From: Chromobacterium paludis
GTDB lineage: Bacteria > Pseudomonadota > Gammaproteobacteria > Burkholderiales > Chromobacteriaceae
DNA length: 64,000 nucleotides
Reading direction: 5' to 3'
NCBI RefSeq assembly: GCF_008275125.1
Contig: NZ_CP043473.1
Location: 2,790,001-2,854,000, forward strand
Part shown: positions 9,167 to 18,674 of the stretch, piece by piece
Position numbering within the stretch: position 1 is the first letter of the stretch
Layout: every line of letters starts with the position of its first letter
The notes under the pieces: model-generated
Databases searched by the model: none
Told to the model about the DNA's origin: nothing
The model's input: the letters and a program-made list of their open reading frames with translations, nothing else
Program-made: the position numbers and the translations under genes

Positions 9167-10375
9167 ATGTCCACTCCTTTGCGCAAGCTCCTGCTGCCCT
9201 ATCGCGGCCTGCCGCCCAGCGTTTACACCCAAGTCGTCTGCAGTTTCATCAATAACGCGGGCGGCATGTCCAAGCTGTTCCTGCCGCTCTACCTGCGCGA
9301 GAGCTACCATTTGCCCTATAGCCAGATCGGCTTGCTGATGGCCTTCTACGGCGTGGGCATGTTGGCGGGATCGTTCCAGGGCGGCAGCCTGACCGACCGT
9401 TTCGACAGCCGCAAGCTGGCCGTCGCGGCTATGGCGCTATCCGGCCTATGCATGCTGCTCTTGGCGCTGCGCTTGCCGGTATGGCTGTTCGTGCCGTTGC
9501 TGGTGATTTCCGGCATGGCGGATGGCGGTTTCAAACCGATCAACCAGCGCCTGGCGCTGGAGCCTTGCGCGCCGCGGCAGCGTCCGCTGGCGCAAGGCAT
9601 GCTGCGCGTGGCGTTCAACCTGGGCGTCGCCATCGCCGGCGTGACCGCCGGCTTCCTCGCCGCCTTGGGCTATCAGTGGATTTATGTCGCCAACGCCGCC
9701 GGCGCGCTGCTGGGCGCGGGCTGGATGGCCTGGTCCTATGTCAGGCTGGGCGAGCTGGCTAGACCGCGCGCGGCGCTTCATGCGGAGGAAGACGCCAGCC
9801 TCCCCGGCCCCTGGCGCGACGGCCTGTTCCTGCGCGTCATCGCCTCGCTGATCCTGGTCACCCTGGTGTTCGACCAGATGTATGTGACGCTGGGGCTGTT
9901 CCTGCGCGAGCATTACCAGCTGGGCCCGCAATGGATAGGCTATCTGTTTTCCATCAACGGCCTGATGGTGGTGGGACTGCAGATTCCAATCAGCCGCCGC
10001 ATCCTGCGCTGGGGCGTGGCGCGCTGCATCCAGCTGGGCGCGCTGCTGACCGGCGGCGCTTTCCTGTGGCTGAACGCGGGGCAGGGCCCGGTCTGGGCCA
10101 TCCTGATGACCATCACGCTGACGCTGGGCGAACTGCTGCTGTCGCCAACTTACTCGCAGCTGGTGATGCATCGCTCGGAAGGCCGCCTGCGCGGCAGCTA
10201 TCTGGGACTCTACAACGCGGCCTGGAGCGGGCGCTCGCTAGTGGCGCCGGCGCTAGGCACCGCCTTGTACGGCCAGCTGGGCGGAGCCGCCCTATGGTGG
10301 CTGTGCGCGCTGGCGGCCTGTTGCAGCGCCGCCCTGCAGCACGCGCCCTTGCGCCGCATCTTGCAGCCTGCCTGA
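9167..10375 (+). CDS. MFS transporter
   Basis: 402 aa with about twelve hydrophobic segments. The loop between segments 2 and 3 carries the MFS motif A-like GGSLTDRFDSRKL. It resembles drug or sugar efflux carriers of the MdtH/YajR kind but I cannot name the subfamily. The gene stands alone, with an AT-rich 97-base upstream region after tesA and a terminator immediately after the stop. An upstream ribosome site is weak. Confidence 0.8.
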   Translation: MSTPLRKLLLPYRGLPPSVYTQVVCSFINNAGGMSKLFLPLYLRESYHLPYSQIGLLMAFYGVGMLAGSFQGGSLTDRFDSRKLAVAAMALSGLCMLLLALRLPVWLFVPLLVISGMADGGFKPINQRLALEPCAPRQRPLAQGMLRVAFNLGVAIAGVTAGFLAALGYQWIYVANAAGALLGAGWMAWSYVRLGELARPRAALHAEEDASLPGPWRDGLFLRVIASLILVTLVFDQMYVTLGLFLREHYQLGPQWIGYLFSINGLMVVGLQIPISRRILRWGVARCIQLGALLTGGAFLWLNAGQGPVWAILMTITLTLGELLLSPTYSQLVMHRSEGRLRGSYLGLYNAAWSGRSLVAPALGTALYGQLGGAALWWLCALAACCSAALQHAPLRRILQPA

Positions 10376-10383
10376 TAAAAACA

Positions 10384-10411
10384 AACCCCGCCGGCTTGCG
10401 CGGGCGGGGTT
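10384..10411 (+). terminator. Terminator hairpin after MFS gene
   Basis: AACCCCGCC and GGCGGGGTT arms around a short GC-rich loop directly after the stop codon. The following T-run is weak, and the hairpin also faces the convergent ahpC gene, so it may act in both directions. Confidence 0.7.
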
Positions 10412-10438
10412 CTGGACAGATCCGGCAATGAACGCGGA

Positions 10439-11053
10439 TTACAGATCCTTGGCGTTTTCGGCCAGGTAGGAAGCCACGCCCTCGGCGGACGGCTTCATGC
10501 CCTTTTTGCCCTTGTTCCAGCCAGCCGGGCACACTTCGCCGTGCTCTTCGGTGAACTGCAGAGCGTCGACCATGCGCAGCATTTCATCGACGTTGCGGCC
10601 CAGCGGCAGGTTGTTCACCACTTGGTGCTGCACCACGCCGGAGCGGTCGATCAGGAAGGAGCCGCGGAAGGCCACGCCGCCGTCGGCTTCCACATCGTAA
10701 GACTTGCACAGATCGTGCTGGATGTCGGCCACCAGGGTGTAGCCCACTTGGCCGATGCCGCCCTTTTCCACCGGGGTGTTGCGCCATGCGGCGTGGGTGA
10801 ACTGGCTGTCGATGGACACGCCGATCACTTCCACATTGCGCTGTTTGAACTCTTCCAAGCGGTGATCGAAGGCGATCAGCTCGGACGGGCAGACGAAAGT
10901 GAAGTCCAGCGGGTAGAAGAACACCACGGCGTACTTGCCGGCGGTTGCTTGCTTGAAGGAGTAGTTGTCAACGATCTCGCCATTGCCCAGCACGGCGGAG
11001 AAAGTCTTTTCACCTGCGAAGAACGGGGCTTGCTTGCCAACGAGTACGGCCAT
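10439..11053 (-). CDS. ahpC: Alkyl hydroperoxide reductase subunit C, typical 2-Cys peroxiredoxin
   Basis: 204 aa. The peroxidatic Cys is in FYPLDFTFVCPSEL (about residue 50) and the resolving Cys in GEVCPAGW (about 171), so it is a typical 2-Cys peroxiredoxin of the Prx1/AhpC group that reduces hydrogen and organic peroxides in the cytoplasm. The start MAVLVGKQAP at 11053 is preceded by AAGGAG and fits the family; the longer frame to 11104 lacks support. No ahpF lies beside it, so the electron donor is encoded elsewhere. No clear OxyR site could be picked out by eye in 11054-11260. Confidence 0.93.
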   Translation of the reverse strand: MAVLVGKQAPFFAGEKTFSAVLGNGEIVDNYSFKQATAGKYAVVFFYPLDFTFVCPSELIAFDHRLEEFKQRNVEVIGVSIDSQFTHAAWRNTPVEKGGIGQVGYTLVADIQHDLCKSYDVEADGGVAFRGSFLIDRSGVVQHQVVNNLPLGRNVDEMLRMVDALQFTEEHGEVCPAGWNKGKKGMKPSAEGVASYLAENAKDL

Positions 11054-11261
11054 GTGGATCTCCTTAAAGGTCTTGGTATGACAGCGCTTCCCGGAATCGG
11101 GCATCCGGAATGCGCGGCGGATTGCGAAGCTTTATAAAGCACCGCGCCGAGGCCCGGCAAATTGTAAATCGATATCATGACGATAAAGTTTTGCAATGGC
11201 AGCCCAGCCAACCCTTGTCAGATGAGGCCTTGGGACCGAAGTTTCAAGCTCGCCCCGTTTT

Positions 11262-11531
11262 TCAGTTCTTCTCGCGCAGATGATGGCTGTGGCTGGCGTC
11301 CAGGTTCAGGCCATACACCTCCTTGAGCTGGCGGATCTTGGCCAGCGATTCCTCACCGAACGGCGTTTTTCCATCGAAGGCGTGCAGCACGATGCCTTCC
11401 AGCAGGTCGCCCAGCGAGATGTCATGGTACTCCGCCATGCCCTTCAGCACCTTCAGAATGCGTTTTTCAATCTTGACCCCGGTCTGGGTCCGTTCCACCA
11501 GGATGTCTTTCGTTTCGCTTGCTTGCGCCAT
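11262..11531 (-). CDS. Small ribbon-helix-helix-like protein
   Basis: 89 aa. The start at 11531 has GAGAG just upstream. Residues about 15-50 (TGVKIEKRILKVLKGMAEYHDISLGDLLEGIVLHAF) have the beta strand plus two-helix layout of a ribbon-helix-helix DNA-binding fold. The tail is His-rich (SHSHHL). It could be a small repressor; three GTACAT motifs in its own promoter support autoregulation (see 11554-11588). No partner toxin is visible next to it, which makes a toxin-antitoxin role less likely. Confidence 0.55.
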   Translation of the reverse strand: MAQASETKDILVERTQTGVKIEKRILKVLKGMAEYHDISLGDLLEGIVLHAFDGKTPFGEESLAKIRQLKEVYGLNLDASHSHHLREKN

Positions 11532-11553
11532 TTCTCTCTCCACATCAATTAAA

Positions 11554-11600
11554 GTACATGCGTACATTTTTATTTTACACATGTACATAGATAATTGAAA
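11554..11600 (-). promoter_or_regulatory. Putative promoter with three GTACAT operator repeats
   Basis: Read on the minus strand: a -35-like TTTCAA (complement of 11595-11600), 17 bases, then a -10-like TAAAAT (complement of 11572-11577). The motif GTACAT occurs at 11554-11559, 11562-11567 and 11583-11588. One copy falls in the spacer and two just after the -10 box, the positions where a repressor would block RNA polymerase. Promoter assignment is by eye. Confidence 0.5.
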
Positions 11601-11602
11601 GT

Positions 11603-11632
11603 GCAAAAAAAACGGACAGCTGGCTGTCCGTT
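11603..11632 (-). terminator. Rho-independent terminator of the aspS operon
   Basis: Arms AACGGACAG and CTGTCCGTT (11611-11619, 11624-11632) with a 4-base loop. On the minus strand the hairpin is followed by eight T. It ends transcription coming from aspS and lies between aspS and the small RHH-like gene's promoter. Confidence 0.9.
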
Positions 11633-11661
11633 CTAGATAAGGCATTTACCGCCAGCCTGGC

Positions 11662-11745
11662 GTAGGGCGGAAGCCGGCTCAGCCGGCGTTCCGTCATCTC
11701 GTCGCAGGCCAATGGCGGAACGCCCCGCAGGGGCTTCCGCCCTAC
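11662..11745. repeat. REPIN-like element: two inverted REP units with GTAG heads
   Basis: The outer 14 bases (GTAGGGCGGAAGCC, 11662-11675) are repeated exactly as reverse complement at 11732-11745. Each half is itself a hairpin: CGGA-GCC...GGC-TTCCG with variable inner loops (GCCGGCTCAGCCGGC at 11673-11687; GCCCCGCAGGGGC at 11722-11734). A GTAG tetranucleotide followed by an imperfect palindrome, in two inverted copies, is the layout of REP doublets mobilised by RAYT transposases. It sits between aspS and its terminator. Confidence 0.7.
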
Positions 11746-11750
11746 CGTGA

Positions 11751-13544
<1,794 letters not shown>

Positions 13545-13621
13545 GGGGTAAACCTTTTTATTGAATCTGGAAAGCTCCCGCTTGGGGAGACGGCGTATTC
13601 GGGGCTAGACAGGGTGACGGT

Positions 13622-14299
13622 CTAGCCCTGCCGATTATGTTCGTCGTTCAGCCGCGGACGCTGCGCCTGCGGCGGCGGATTGGGCACCACCACGCCCATG
13701 GAGATGACGTACTTGAGCGCCTCGTCGACGCTCATGTTCAGCTCGCGGGTGTCGCTGCGCGGCACCACGATGAAGTAGCCCGAAGTCGGGTTGGGCGTGG
13801 TCGGCACATAGACGCTGACCAGCTCCTCGCCGTCCTCGGCGTAGCGCTGGATGTCCTGGGCCGGCGTGCCGGTCTGGAAGGCCACGGTCCAGGCGTTCTG
13901 ATGCGGCCAACGCACCAAGAGCGCGTTCTTGAAGGCGTTGCCGGAGTCGGACAGCAAGGTGTCGCTGACCTGCTTGACGCTGTTGTAGATGGAGTTGACC
14001 ACCGGCGTGCGCGACAACAGGCCGTGCCAGAAGTCCAACAGGCGGCGGCCCAGCACATTGGCGGCCAGCATACCCGTGCCCATCACCACCAGCACGGCGA
14101 ATACCACGCCCATGCCCGGCGCCTGGAAACCAAACAGTTTCTCCGGCCGCCACTCCAGCGGCAGCAGGTTCAGCGTCTGGTCCAGCGAGCCTATGATCAG
14201 GTTCAGCACCCACAGGGTGATCGCCAGCGGCAGCCAGATCAGCAGGCCGGCGATCAAATACCCCTTCAGGGTCATCTTGATCTTGGGGGAGACCGACAT
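13622..14299 (-). CDS. DUF502 family inner-membrane protein
   Basis: 225 aa. Two transmembrane segments near the N-terminus (about 10-35 and 55-80) are followed by a soluble domain with the DUF502 pattern (RTPVVNSIYNSVKQVSDTL, then VYVPTTPNPTSGYF). The start at 14299 shares its A with the TGA of fmdB (TGATG), a coupling that decides the start over the slightly longer frame. The family is widespread, unknown in function, and is usually found beside aspS and fmdB as here. Confidence 0.88.
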   Translation of the reverse strand: MSVSPKIKMTLKGYLIAGLLIWLPLAITLWVLNLIIGSLDQTLNLLPLEWRPEKLFGFQAPGMGVVFAVLVVMGTGMLAANVLGRRLLDFWHGLLSRTPVVNSIYNSVKQVSDTLLSDSGNAFKNALLVRWPHQNAWTVAFQTGTPAQDIQRYAEDGEELVSVYVPTTPNPTSGYFIVVPRSDTRELNMSVDEALKYVISMGVVVPNPPPQAQRPRLNDEHNRQG

Positions 14300-14556
14300 C
14301 AGTCGCAACCGCAGCCGGTGCCGCAGCTATGGCCGCCGGACGAGGCGGAACCGCCGCTGGAGGCGCCGGACGAGCCGCCCTTGAAGTCGGTGGCGTACCA
14401 GCCGGAACCCTTCAGCTGGAAGCCGGCGGCGGACAGCTGTTTGTGGTAGTCCGCGCTGCCGCAGTCCGGACAGGCCGCCACCGGCGCGTCGCTGAGTTTC
14501 TGCAGATGTTCCTTGGCGACGCCGCAGGCGCCGCAACGATATTCATAGATAGGCAT
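14299..14556 (-). CDS. FmdB family zinc-ribbon regulatory protein
   Basis: 85 aa. MPIYEYRCGACG opens the protein, and a second CPDCGS pair completes a CxxC...CxxC zinc ribbon. The C-terminus is Gly/Ser-rich and ends with Cys residues (HSCGTGCGCD). FmdB-type proteins are named after a formamidase regulator; their role in bacteria is not established. It is the first gene of the fmdB-DUF502-aspS operon; the promoter should lie in 14557-14791, shared with the divergent fabI operon. Confidence 0.9.
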   Translation of the reverse strand: MPIYEYRCGACGVAKEHLQKLSDAPVAACPDCGSADYHKQLSAAGFQLKGSGWYATDFKGGSSGASSGGSASSGGHSCGTGCGCD

Positions 14557-14791
14557 AGCTTTAATTTCCCGCCCAATGACCACAATGGCATAATACGCAT
14601 GATTGCTGCACCGCACCACATCTGGAACTAAACTCCAGACAGCGGTGCCACAAGCACAGATGCGGCCCGCCGATCAAAACTTCAAGCGCGCCGCAAACCC
14701 ATGATTATATCCAACTGAAACGGCAATACAAAAAACACTTTCACATCATCCTGCTGCAACAGCGCCCTGCAACGCCATCCCGGAGGTCCAA

Positions 14792-15589
14792 ATGGTTTAC
14801 CAAGAAGGTCAGATGGAAAGCATACGCAACATCCTTGCCGGAAAAAAAGGCTTGATTGTCGGCATCGCCAACGAGAACAGCATCGCCTACGGCTGCGCCA
14901 GCGTGCTGCGCCAGCTGGGCGCCGAATGCGCCGTCACCTACCTGAACGAGAAGGCCGAAAAATACGTGCGGCCGCTGGCCGAGCAGCTGCAGGCGCCGCT
15001 GATCCTGCCCTTGGACGTAGAGCAGCCGGGGCAGCTGGAAAACGTGTTCGCGGAAATAGAAAAGCGCTGGGGCAGCCTGGACTTCATCATCCACTCCATC
15101 GCCTACTGCCCGGCCGACGACCTGCACGGCCGCGTGGTGGACTGCTCGCTGGCGGGCTTCCAGCAAGCCATGCATGTCTCCTGCTACTCCTTCATCGAGA
15201 TGGCCCGCCTGGCCGAGCCGCTGATGAAGCACGGCGGCAGCCTGATCACCATGAGCTACTACGGCGCGGACAAAGTCGTGGAGAACTACAACATCATGGG
15301 TCCGGTCAAGGCCGCGCTGGAGAGCGTGTCCCGCTATCTGGCCAATGAACTGGGCTCCAAGCGCATCCGCGTGCACGCGGTCTCCCCCGGCCCGCTGAAA
15401 ACGCGCGCCGCCTCCGGCATCGCCCACTTCGACCAACTGATAGAAGACGCCATCGCCCGCGCGCCGCAGAACCGGCTGGTGGAGATAGAAGAAGTGGGCA
15501 TGACCTGCGCCTTCCTGATTTCCAACGCCGCCAGCGGCCTGACCGGCCAGACCATCTATGTCGATGGCGGACAGCACATCAAGGCTTGA
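14792..15589 (+). CDS. fabI: Enoyl-[acyl-carrier-protein] reductase FabI-like, NADH-dependent
   Basis: 265 aa. A Rossmann-type N-terminus with the modified FabI glycine motif (GIANENSIAYG), the catalytic pair Tyr-x6-Lys (SYYGADKVVENYNIMGPVKA, about 153-172) and the FabI-type C-terminus (GLTGQTIYVDGG). It reduces trans-2-enoyl-ACP in the last step of each fatty-acid elongation cycle. GGAGG seven bases before 14792 fixes the start. It heads an operon with a phosphate acyltransferase and acetate kinase, an unusual partner set that could mean a specialised acyl-processing role rather than housekeeping synthesis. Confidence 0.85.
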   Translation: MVYQEGQMESIRNILAGKKGLIVGIANENSIAYGCASVLRQLGAECAVTYLNEKAEKYVRPLAEQLQAPLILPLDVEQPGQLENVFAEIEKRWGSLDFIIHSIAYCPADDLHGRVVDCSLAGFQQAMHVSCYSFIEMARLAEPLMKHGGSLITMSYYGADKVVENYNIMGPVKAALESVSRYLANELGSKRIRVHAVSPGPLKTRAASGIAHFDQLIEDAIARAPQNRLVEIEEVGMTCAFLISNAASGLTGQTIYVDGGQHIKA

Positions 15590-15599
15590 GGAGAGCGCC

Positions 15600-16529
15600 A
15601 TGATTCACGATACCCACGCATTCGACGACATCCTGCAGCAGGCGCGCGCGCTCGGCACGCTGCCGATGGCGGTGGCCCATCCGTGCAGCCGCGAATCCCT
15701 GCTGGGCGCGGTGGAGGCGGCCGAAAACGGCATCGCCACCCCCATCCTGGTCGCGCCGCTGCCGCGGCTGCAGAAGCTGGCCGACGAGCTGGAAGTGGAC
15801 TTGGGCCGCTTCGAGTGCATAGACGTGGAGCACAGCCACGCCGCCGCCGAGCGCGCGGTGCAACTGACCCGCGACGGCTACGCCGACATCCTGATGAAGG
15901 GCAGCCTGCACACCGACGAATTCATGAGCGCCGCGCTGGCGCGCGACACCGGCATCCGCACCGACCGCCGCATCAGCCACGTCTGGATCATGAAGGTGGA
16001 AAGCTATCCGCGCTACCTGTTCATCACCGACGCCGCGGTCAACATCGAGCCGGACCTGATGACCAAGCGCGACATCTGCCAGAACGCCATCGACCTGACC
16101 CACGCCCTGGGCATCGCCCAGCCCAAGGTCGCCATCCTGGCGGCGGTGGAAACCATCAACCCCGACATGCGCTCGACGCTGGATGCCGCCGCGCTGTGCA
16201 AGATGGCCGAGCGCGGCCAGATCACCGGCGCCATCCTGGATGGCCCGCTGGCCTTCGACAACGCCATTTCCAAGGAAGCCGCCGACAGCAAGGGCATCGT
16301 CTCGCCGGTGGCCGGCGATCCGGACATCCTGCTGGTGCCGGACCTGGAGGCCGGCAATATGCTGGGCAAGCAGCTGACCTACCTGGCCCAGGCCGCCTCC
16401 GCCGGCATCGTGATGGGCGCGCGCGTGCCCATGGTGCTGACTAGCCGCGCCGACGACGCCAGCGGCCGCCTGGCCTCCAGCGCCATCGCCAATCTGCTGG
16501 CGCACAAGCGCCGCGGAGGGCGCTCATGA
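15600..16529 (+). CDS. Phosphate acetyl/butyryltransferase
   Basis: 309 aa, single domain. The sequence follows the Pta/Ptb family: MAVAHPCS, DILMKGSLHTDEF, ISHVWIMKVESYPRYLFITDAAVNIEPDL and GAILDGPLAFDNAIS, which hold the acyl-CoA and phosphate contacts. It exchanges CoA for phosphate on a short acyl group. It lacks the MaoC or regulatory extensions found in longer homologues. It starts 10 bases after fabI with GAGGAG before the ATG, and overlaps ackA by 4 bases, so acyl phosphate made here would feed directly into the kinase. Confidence 0.88.
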   Translation: MIHDTHAFDDILQQARALGTLPMAVAHPCSRESLLGAVEAAENGIATPILVAPLPRLQKLADELEVDLGRFECIDVEHSHAAAERAVQLTRDGYADILMKGSLHTDEFMSAALARDTGIRTDRRISHVWIMKVESYPRYLFITDAAVNIEPDLMTKRDICQNAIDLTHALGIAQPKVAILAAVETINPDMRSTLDAAALCKMAERGQITGAILDGPLAFDNAISKEAADSKGIVSPVAGDPDILLVPDLEAGNMLGKQLTYLAQAASAGIVMGARVPMVLTSRADDASGRLASSAIANLLAHKRRGGRS

Positions 16530-17680
16530 AGCGCTGCCTGCTGGCCATCAACGCCGGCTCCTCCACGCTGAAGTTCCGCGCCTTCGCGCCGGATGGCCAG
16601 ACCCTGCTGGCGCGGGGCATGGTGGATCGCTTCGGCGGCAAGGAGGCCGTTCTGAGCCTGGCCGACGCCAAGGGCCAGAAGCTGGCCGAACGCGGCCTGC
16701 CGGACGCCGAACACGGCACGGCCCTGGCCGCGGTGCTGAACGGCCTGGCCGACCAGGGCCTGGAGGCGCGGGCGCTGGCCCACCGCGTGGTGCACGGCGG
16801 CAATCGCTTCCGCCAACCGGTGCGGCTGGACGCGGAGGTGCGCGCCGCCCTGGACGACTATATCGCGCTGGCCCCGTTGCACCAGCCCGTCAGCCTGGAG
16901 GTGATCGACGCCTTCAGCGCGATTGACCCGCGGCTGCCGCAAATCGCCTGCTTCGACACCGCCTTCCACGCCAGCCAGCCCGAAGTGGCCACCCGCTTCG
17001 GCATTGCTCGCCACTGGCACGACGAAGGCATCCGCCGCTACGGCTTCCACGGCCTGTCCTACGCCGCCATCGCGCGGCGGCTGCCTGAGGTGGGCCTGGC
17101 CCATGGCAAGGTGGTGGTCTGCCACCTGGGCAGCGGCGCCAGCGCCTGCGCCATCGAGTCCGGCAAGAGCGTGGCCGCCAGCACCGGCTTCTCCGCCGTG
17201 GACGGCCTGATGATGGGCACCCGCCCCGGCTATCTCGACCCGGAAGTGGTGCTGTACTGGCAGGAGCACGAGGGCATGGGCGTCAAGGACGTGCGGCGCG
17301 AGCTGTACAAGAGCTCCGGCCTGTTGGGCGTGTCCGGCGGCGTCTCCGCCGACATGCGCGAGCTGGTAGCCAGCGAGCTGCCGGCCGCGCGCGAGGCGGT
17401 GGAACTGTTCTGCTACCGCGTGGCGCGCGAAGTGGCCAGCCTGGCCGGCGCGCTGCGCGGCCTGGACGGGCTGATCTTCACCGCCGGCATAGGCGAGCAC
17501 TCGGCCGAAGTGCGCGGCCGCGTGCTGCAGCAGCTGGCCTGGCTGGGCTTCGAATTGGATCACTCGGCCAATCTGGCCCACGCGCGGCGGCTCACCACGG
17601 CCGGCAGCCGTTTGCCGGCTTTTGTGCTGCCCACCGACGAGGAAGGCGAAATGGCGCGGCAGGCCGCTGCCTTGCTGTAA
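16526..17680 (+). CDS. ackA: Acetate kinase
   Basis: 384 aa. Diagnostic segments: LLAINAGSSTLKF at the N-terminus, ALAHRVVHGGNRF, YGFHGLSY, CHLGSGASACAI, GLMMGTRPG and FTAGIGEHSAEVR. It transfers phosphate between acetyl phosphate and ADP to give ATP and acetate. It is coupled by ATGA to the phosphate acyltransferase, giving a Pta-AckA type energy-yielding pair, and is followed by a strong terminator that closes the three-gene operon. Confidence 0.93.
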   Translation: MKRCLLAINAGSSTLKFRAFAPDGQTLLARGMVDRFGGKEAVLSLADAKGQKLAERGLPDAEHGTALAAVLNGLADQGLEARALAHRVVHGGNRFRQPVRLDAEVRAALDDYIALAPLHQPVSLEVIDAFSAIDPRLPQIACFDTAFHASQPEVATRFGIARHWHDEGIRRYGFHGLSYAAIARRLPEVGLAHGKVVVCHLGSGASACAIESGKSVAASTGFSAVDGLMMGTRPGYLDPEVVLYWQEHEGMGVKDVRRELYKSSGLLGVSGGVSADMRELVASELPAAREAVELFCYRVAREVASLAGALRGLDGLIFTAGIGEHSAEVRGRVLQQLAWLGFELDHSANLAHARRLTTAGSRLPAFVLPTDEEGEMARQAAALL

Positions 17681-17691
17681 GCCAATAAACC

Positions 17692-17723
17692 AAGACGGCA
17701 TGCCTGGGCATGCCGTCTTTTTT
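17692..17723 (+). terminator. Rho-independent terminator after ackA
   Basis: Arms AAGACGGCATGCC and GGCATGCCGTCTT followed by a run of T. Thirteen paired bases around a two-base loop. It also faces the convergent TPR gene ending at 17741. Confidence 0.92.
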
Positions 17724-17740
17724 CATGCTCGCGCCGCCGC

Positions 17741-18154
17741 TTAGTTGTCCAGCATGGCGCGGTACTTGTCGTCCTCGTCCTCGAACACCTCGTCGCCGCC
17801 CAAGGAAAAGGCCAGCTTCAGTAGTTCGCGCGCCGCCTCTTCGCGTCCCAGCTCCAGTTCGCACTGGCCCAGGCGCAACAGAATGAACGGGTTTTCCGCC
17901 CCCTCCGGGCAGCGCATGGCCAAGGCCAGCGTCTCCACGCCCAGGCGCCACGCGCCCATCTGGAAATGCGTATCGCCGATGGCGGTCAGCAACCAGGTGG
18001 ACGCTTCCCAACGCTCCACTTCCAGCGGCAGCATTTCAAACGCTTCCTGGTAACGCGCCAGCGCGGCGTCGAACTTCCCTTGATCGAACAGCTCATCCCC
18101 CTCGTCCAGCAGGGCCTGGACGGGTTCGTGCAGAATGGAAGGCAAGGCGGTCAT
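17741..18154 (-). CDS. Tetratricopeptide-repeat-like small protein
   Basis: 137 aa from MTALPSIL at 18154; an upstream ATG at 18193 would add 13 residues. Neither has a clear ribosome site, so the start is uncertain. The sequence is all-helical with TPR-like units (LFDQGKFDAALARYQEAFEMLP, then AIGDTHFQMGAWRLGVETLALAM, then LLRLGQCELELGREEAARELLKLAF) and an acidic tail. The layout resembles small TPR chaperones or adaptor proteins, but no partner gene is visible. Confidence 0.6.
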   Translation of the reverse strand: MTALPSILHEPVQALLDEGDELFDQGKFDAALARYQEAFEMLPLEVERWEASTWLLTAIGDTHFQMGAWRLGVETLALAMRCPEGAENPFILLRLGQCELELGREEAARELLKLAFSLGGDEVFEDEDDKYRAMLDN

Positions 18155-18223
18155 CTTGGATAGGTCCCGTTCAAGGAGTGAGGCTAAGGCCATGATATCT
18201 CAGCCCGGCGCCGCCCAAAACAC

Positions 18224-18250
18224 AAAAGGCCCCGCGTTTGCGGAGCCTTT
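18224..18250 (-). terminator. Rho-independent terminator of rpsT
   Basis: On the minus strand: AAAGGCTCCGC, short loop, GCGGGGCCTTT followed by TGTGTTTT. It lies about 30 bases after the rpsT stop. Confidence 0.85.
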
Positions 18251-18281
18251 GCGTATTCTTGCAGCCTGGGCTGTCGATCGA

Positions 18282-18545
18282 TTAGGCCATGGCCTTGATC
18301 TGAGCGGACAGACGGCTCTTGTGACGAGCAGCCTTGTTCTTGTGGAACACGCCCTTGTCAGCGATGCGGTCGATGACTTTTTCGGAAGCTTGGAACACCA
18401 CGCGAGCGGCGGCCTTGTCACCGGCTTCGATAGCCTTGAGCACTTTCTTCACTGCGGTACGGAACGCAGTACGCAGGCTGGCGTTGTGCGCGCGCTGCTT
18501 AAGGGCTGTGCGTGCACGCTTGCGAGCTTGTGCGCTGTTAGCCAT
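18282..18545 (-). CDS. rpsT: 30S ribosomal protein S20
   Basis: 87 aa, the standard length. [21 protein letters not shown] opens the protein and [18 protein letters not shown] closes it, both typical of bS20, which binds the 5' domain of 16S rRNA early in 30S assembly. The start at 18545 has GGAGAG upstream. It is monocistronic, divergent from murJ (a common pairing in proteobacteria), and ends in a terminator. Confidence 0.97.
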   Translation of the reverse strand: MANSAQARKRARTALKQRAHNASLRTAFRTAVKKVLKAIEAGDKAAARVVFQASEKVIDRIADKGVFHKNKAARHKSRLSAQIKAMA

Positions 18546-18674
18546 GAATCTCTCCTGATAGCGGAATCTGAAACCCGCGATTCTAAGCCCTAAACACAGG
18601 TTTTGCAACAGGAATCCCGCCAGCGTAAACTAGCGGGCTTGCTCAATCCGCCTCTTGTGGCACGACCCAACAAA

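Noticed and set aside
11262..11531. Toxin-antitoxin module around the RHH-like gene
   Set aside because: No toxin-sized ORF lies next to it; the flanks are ahpC and the aspS terminator/REPIN, so a stand-alone regulator is more likely.
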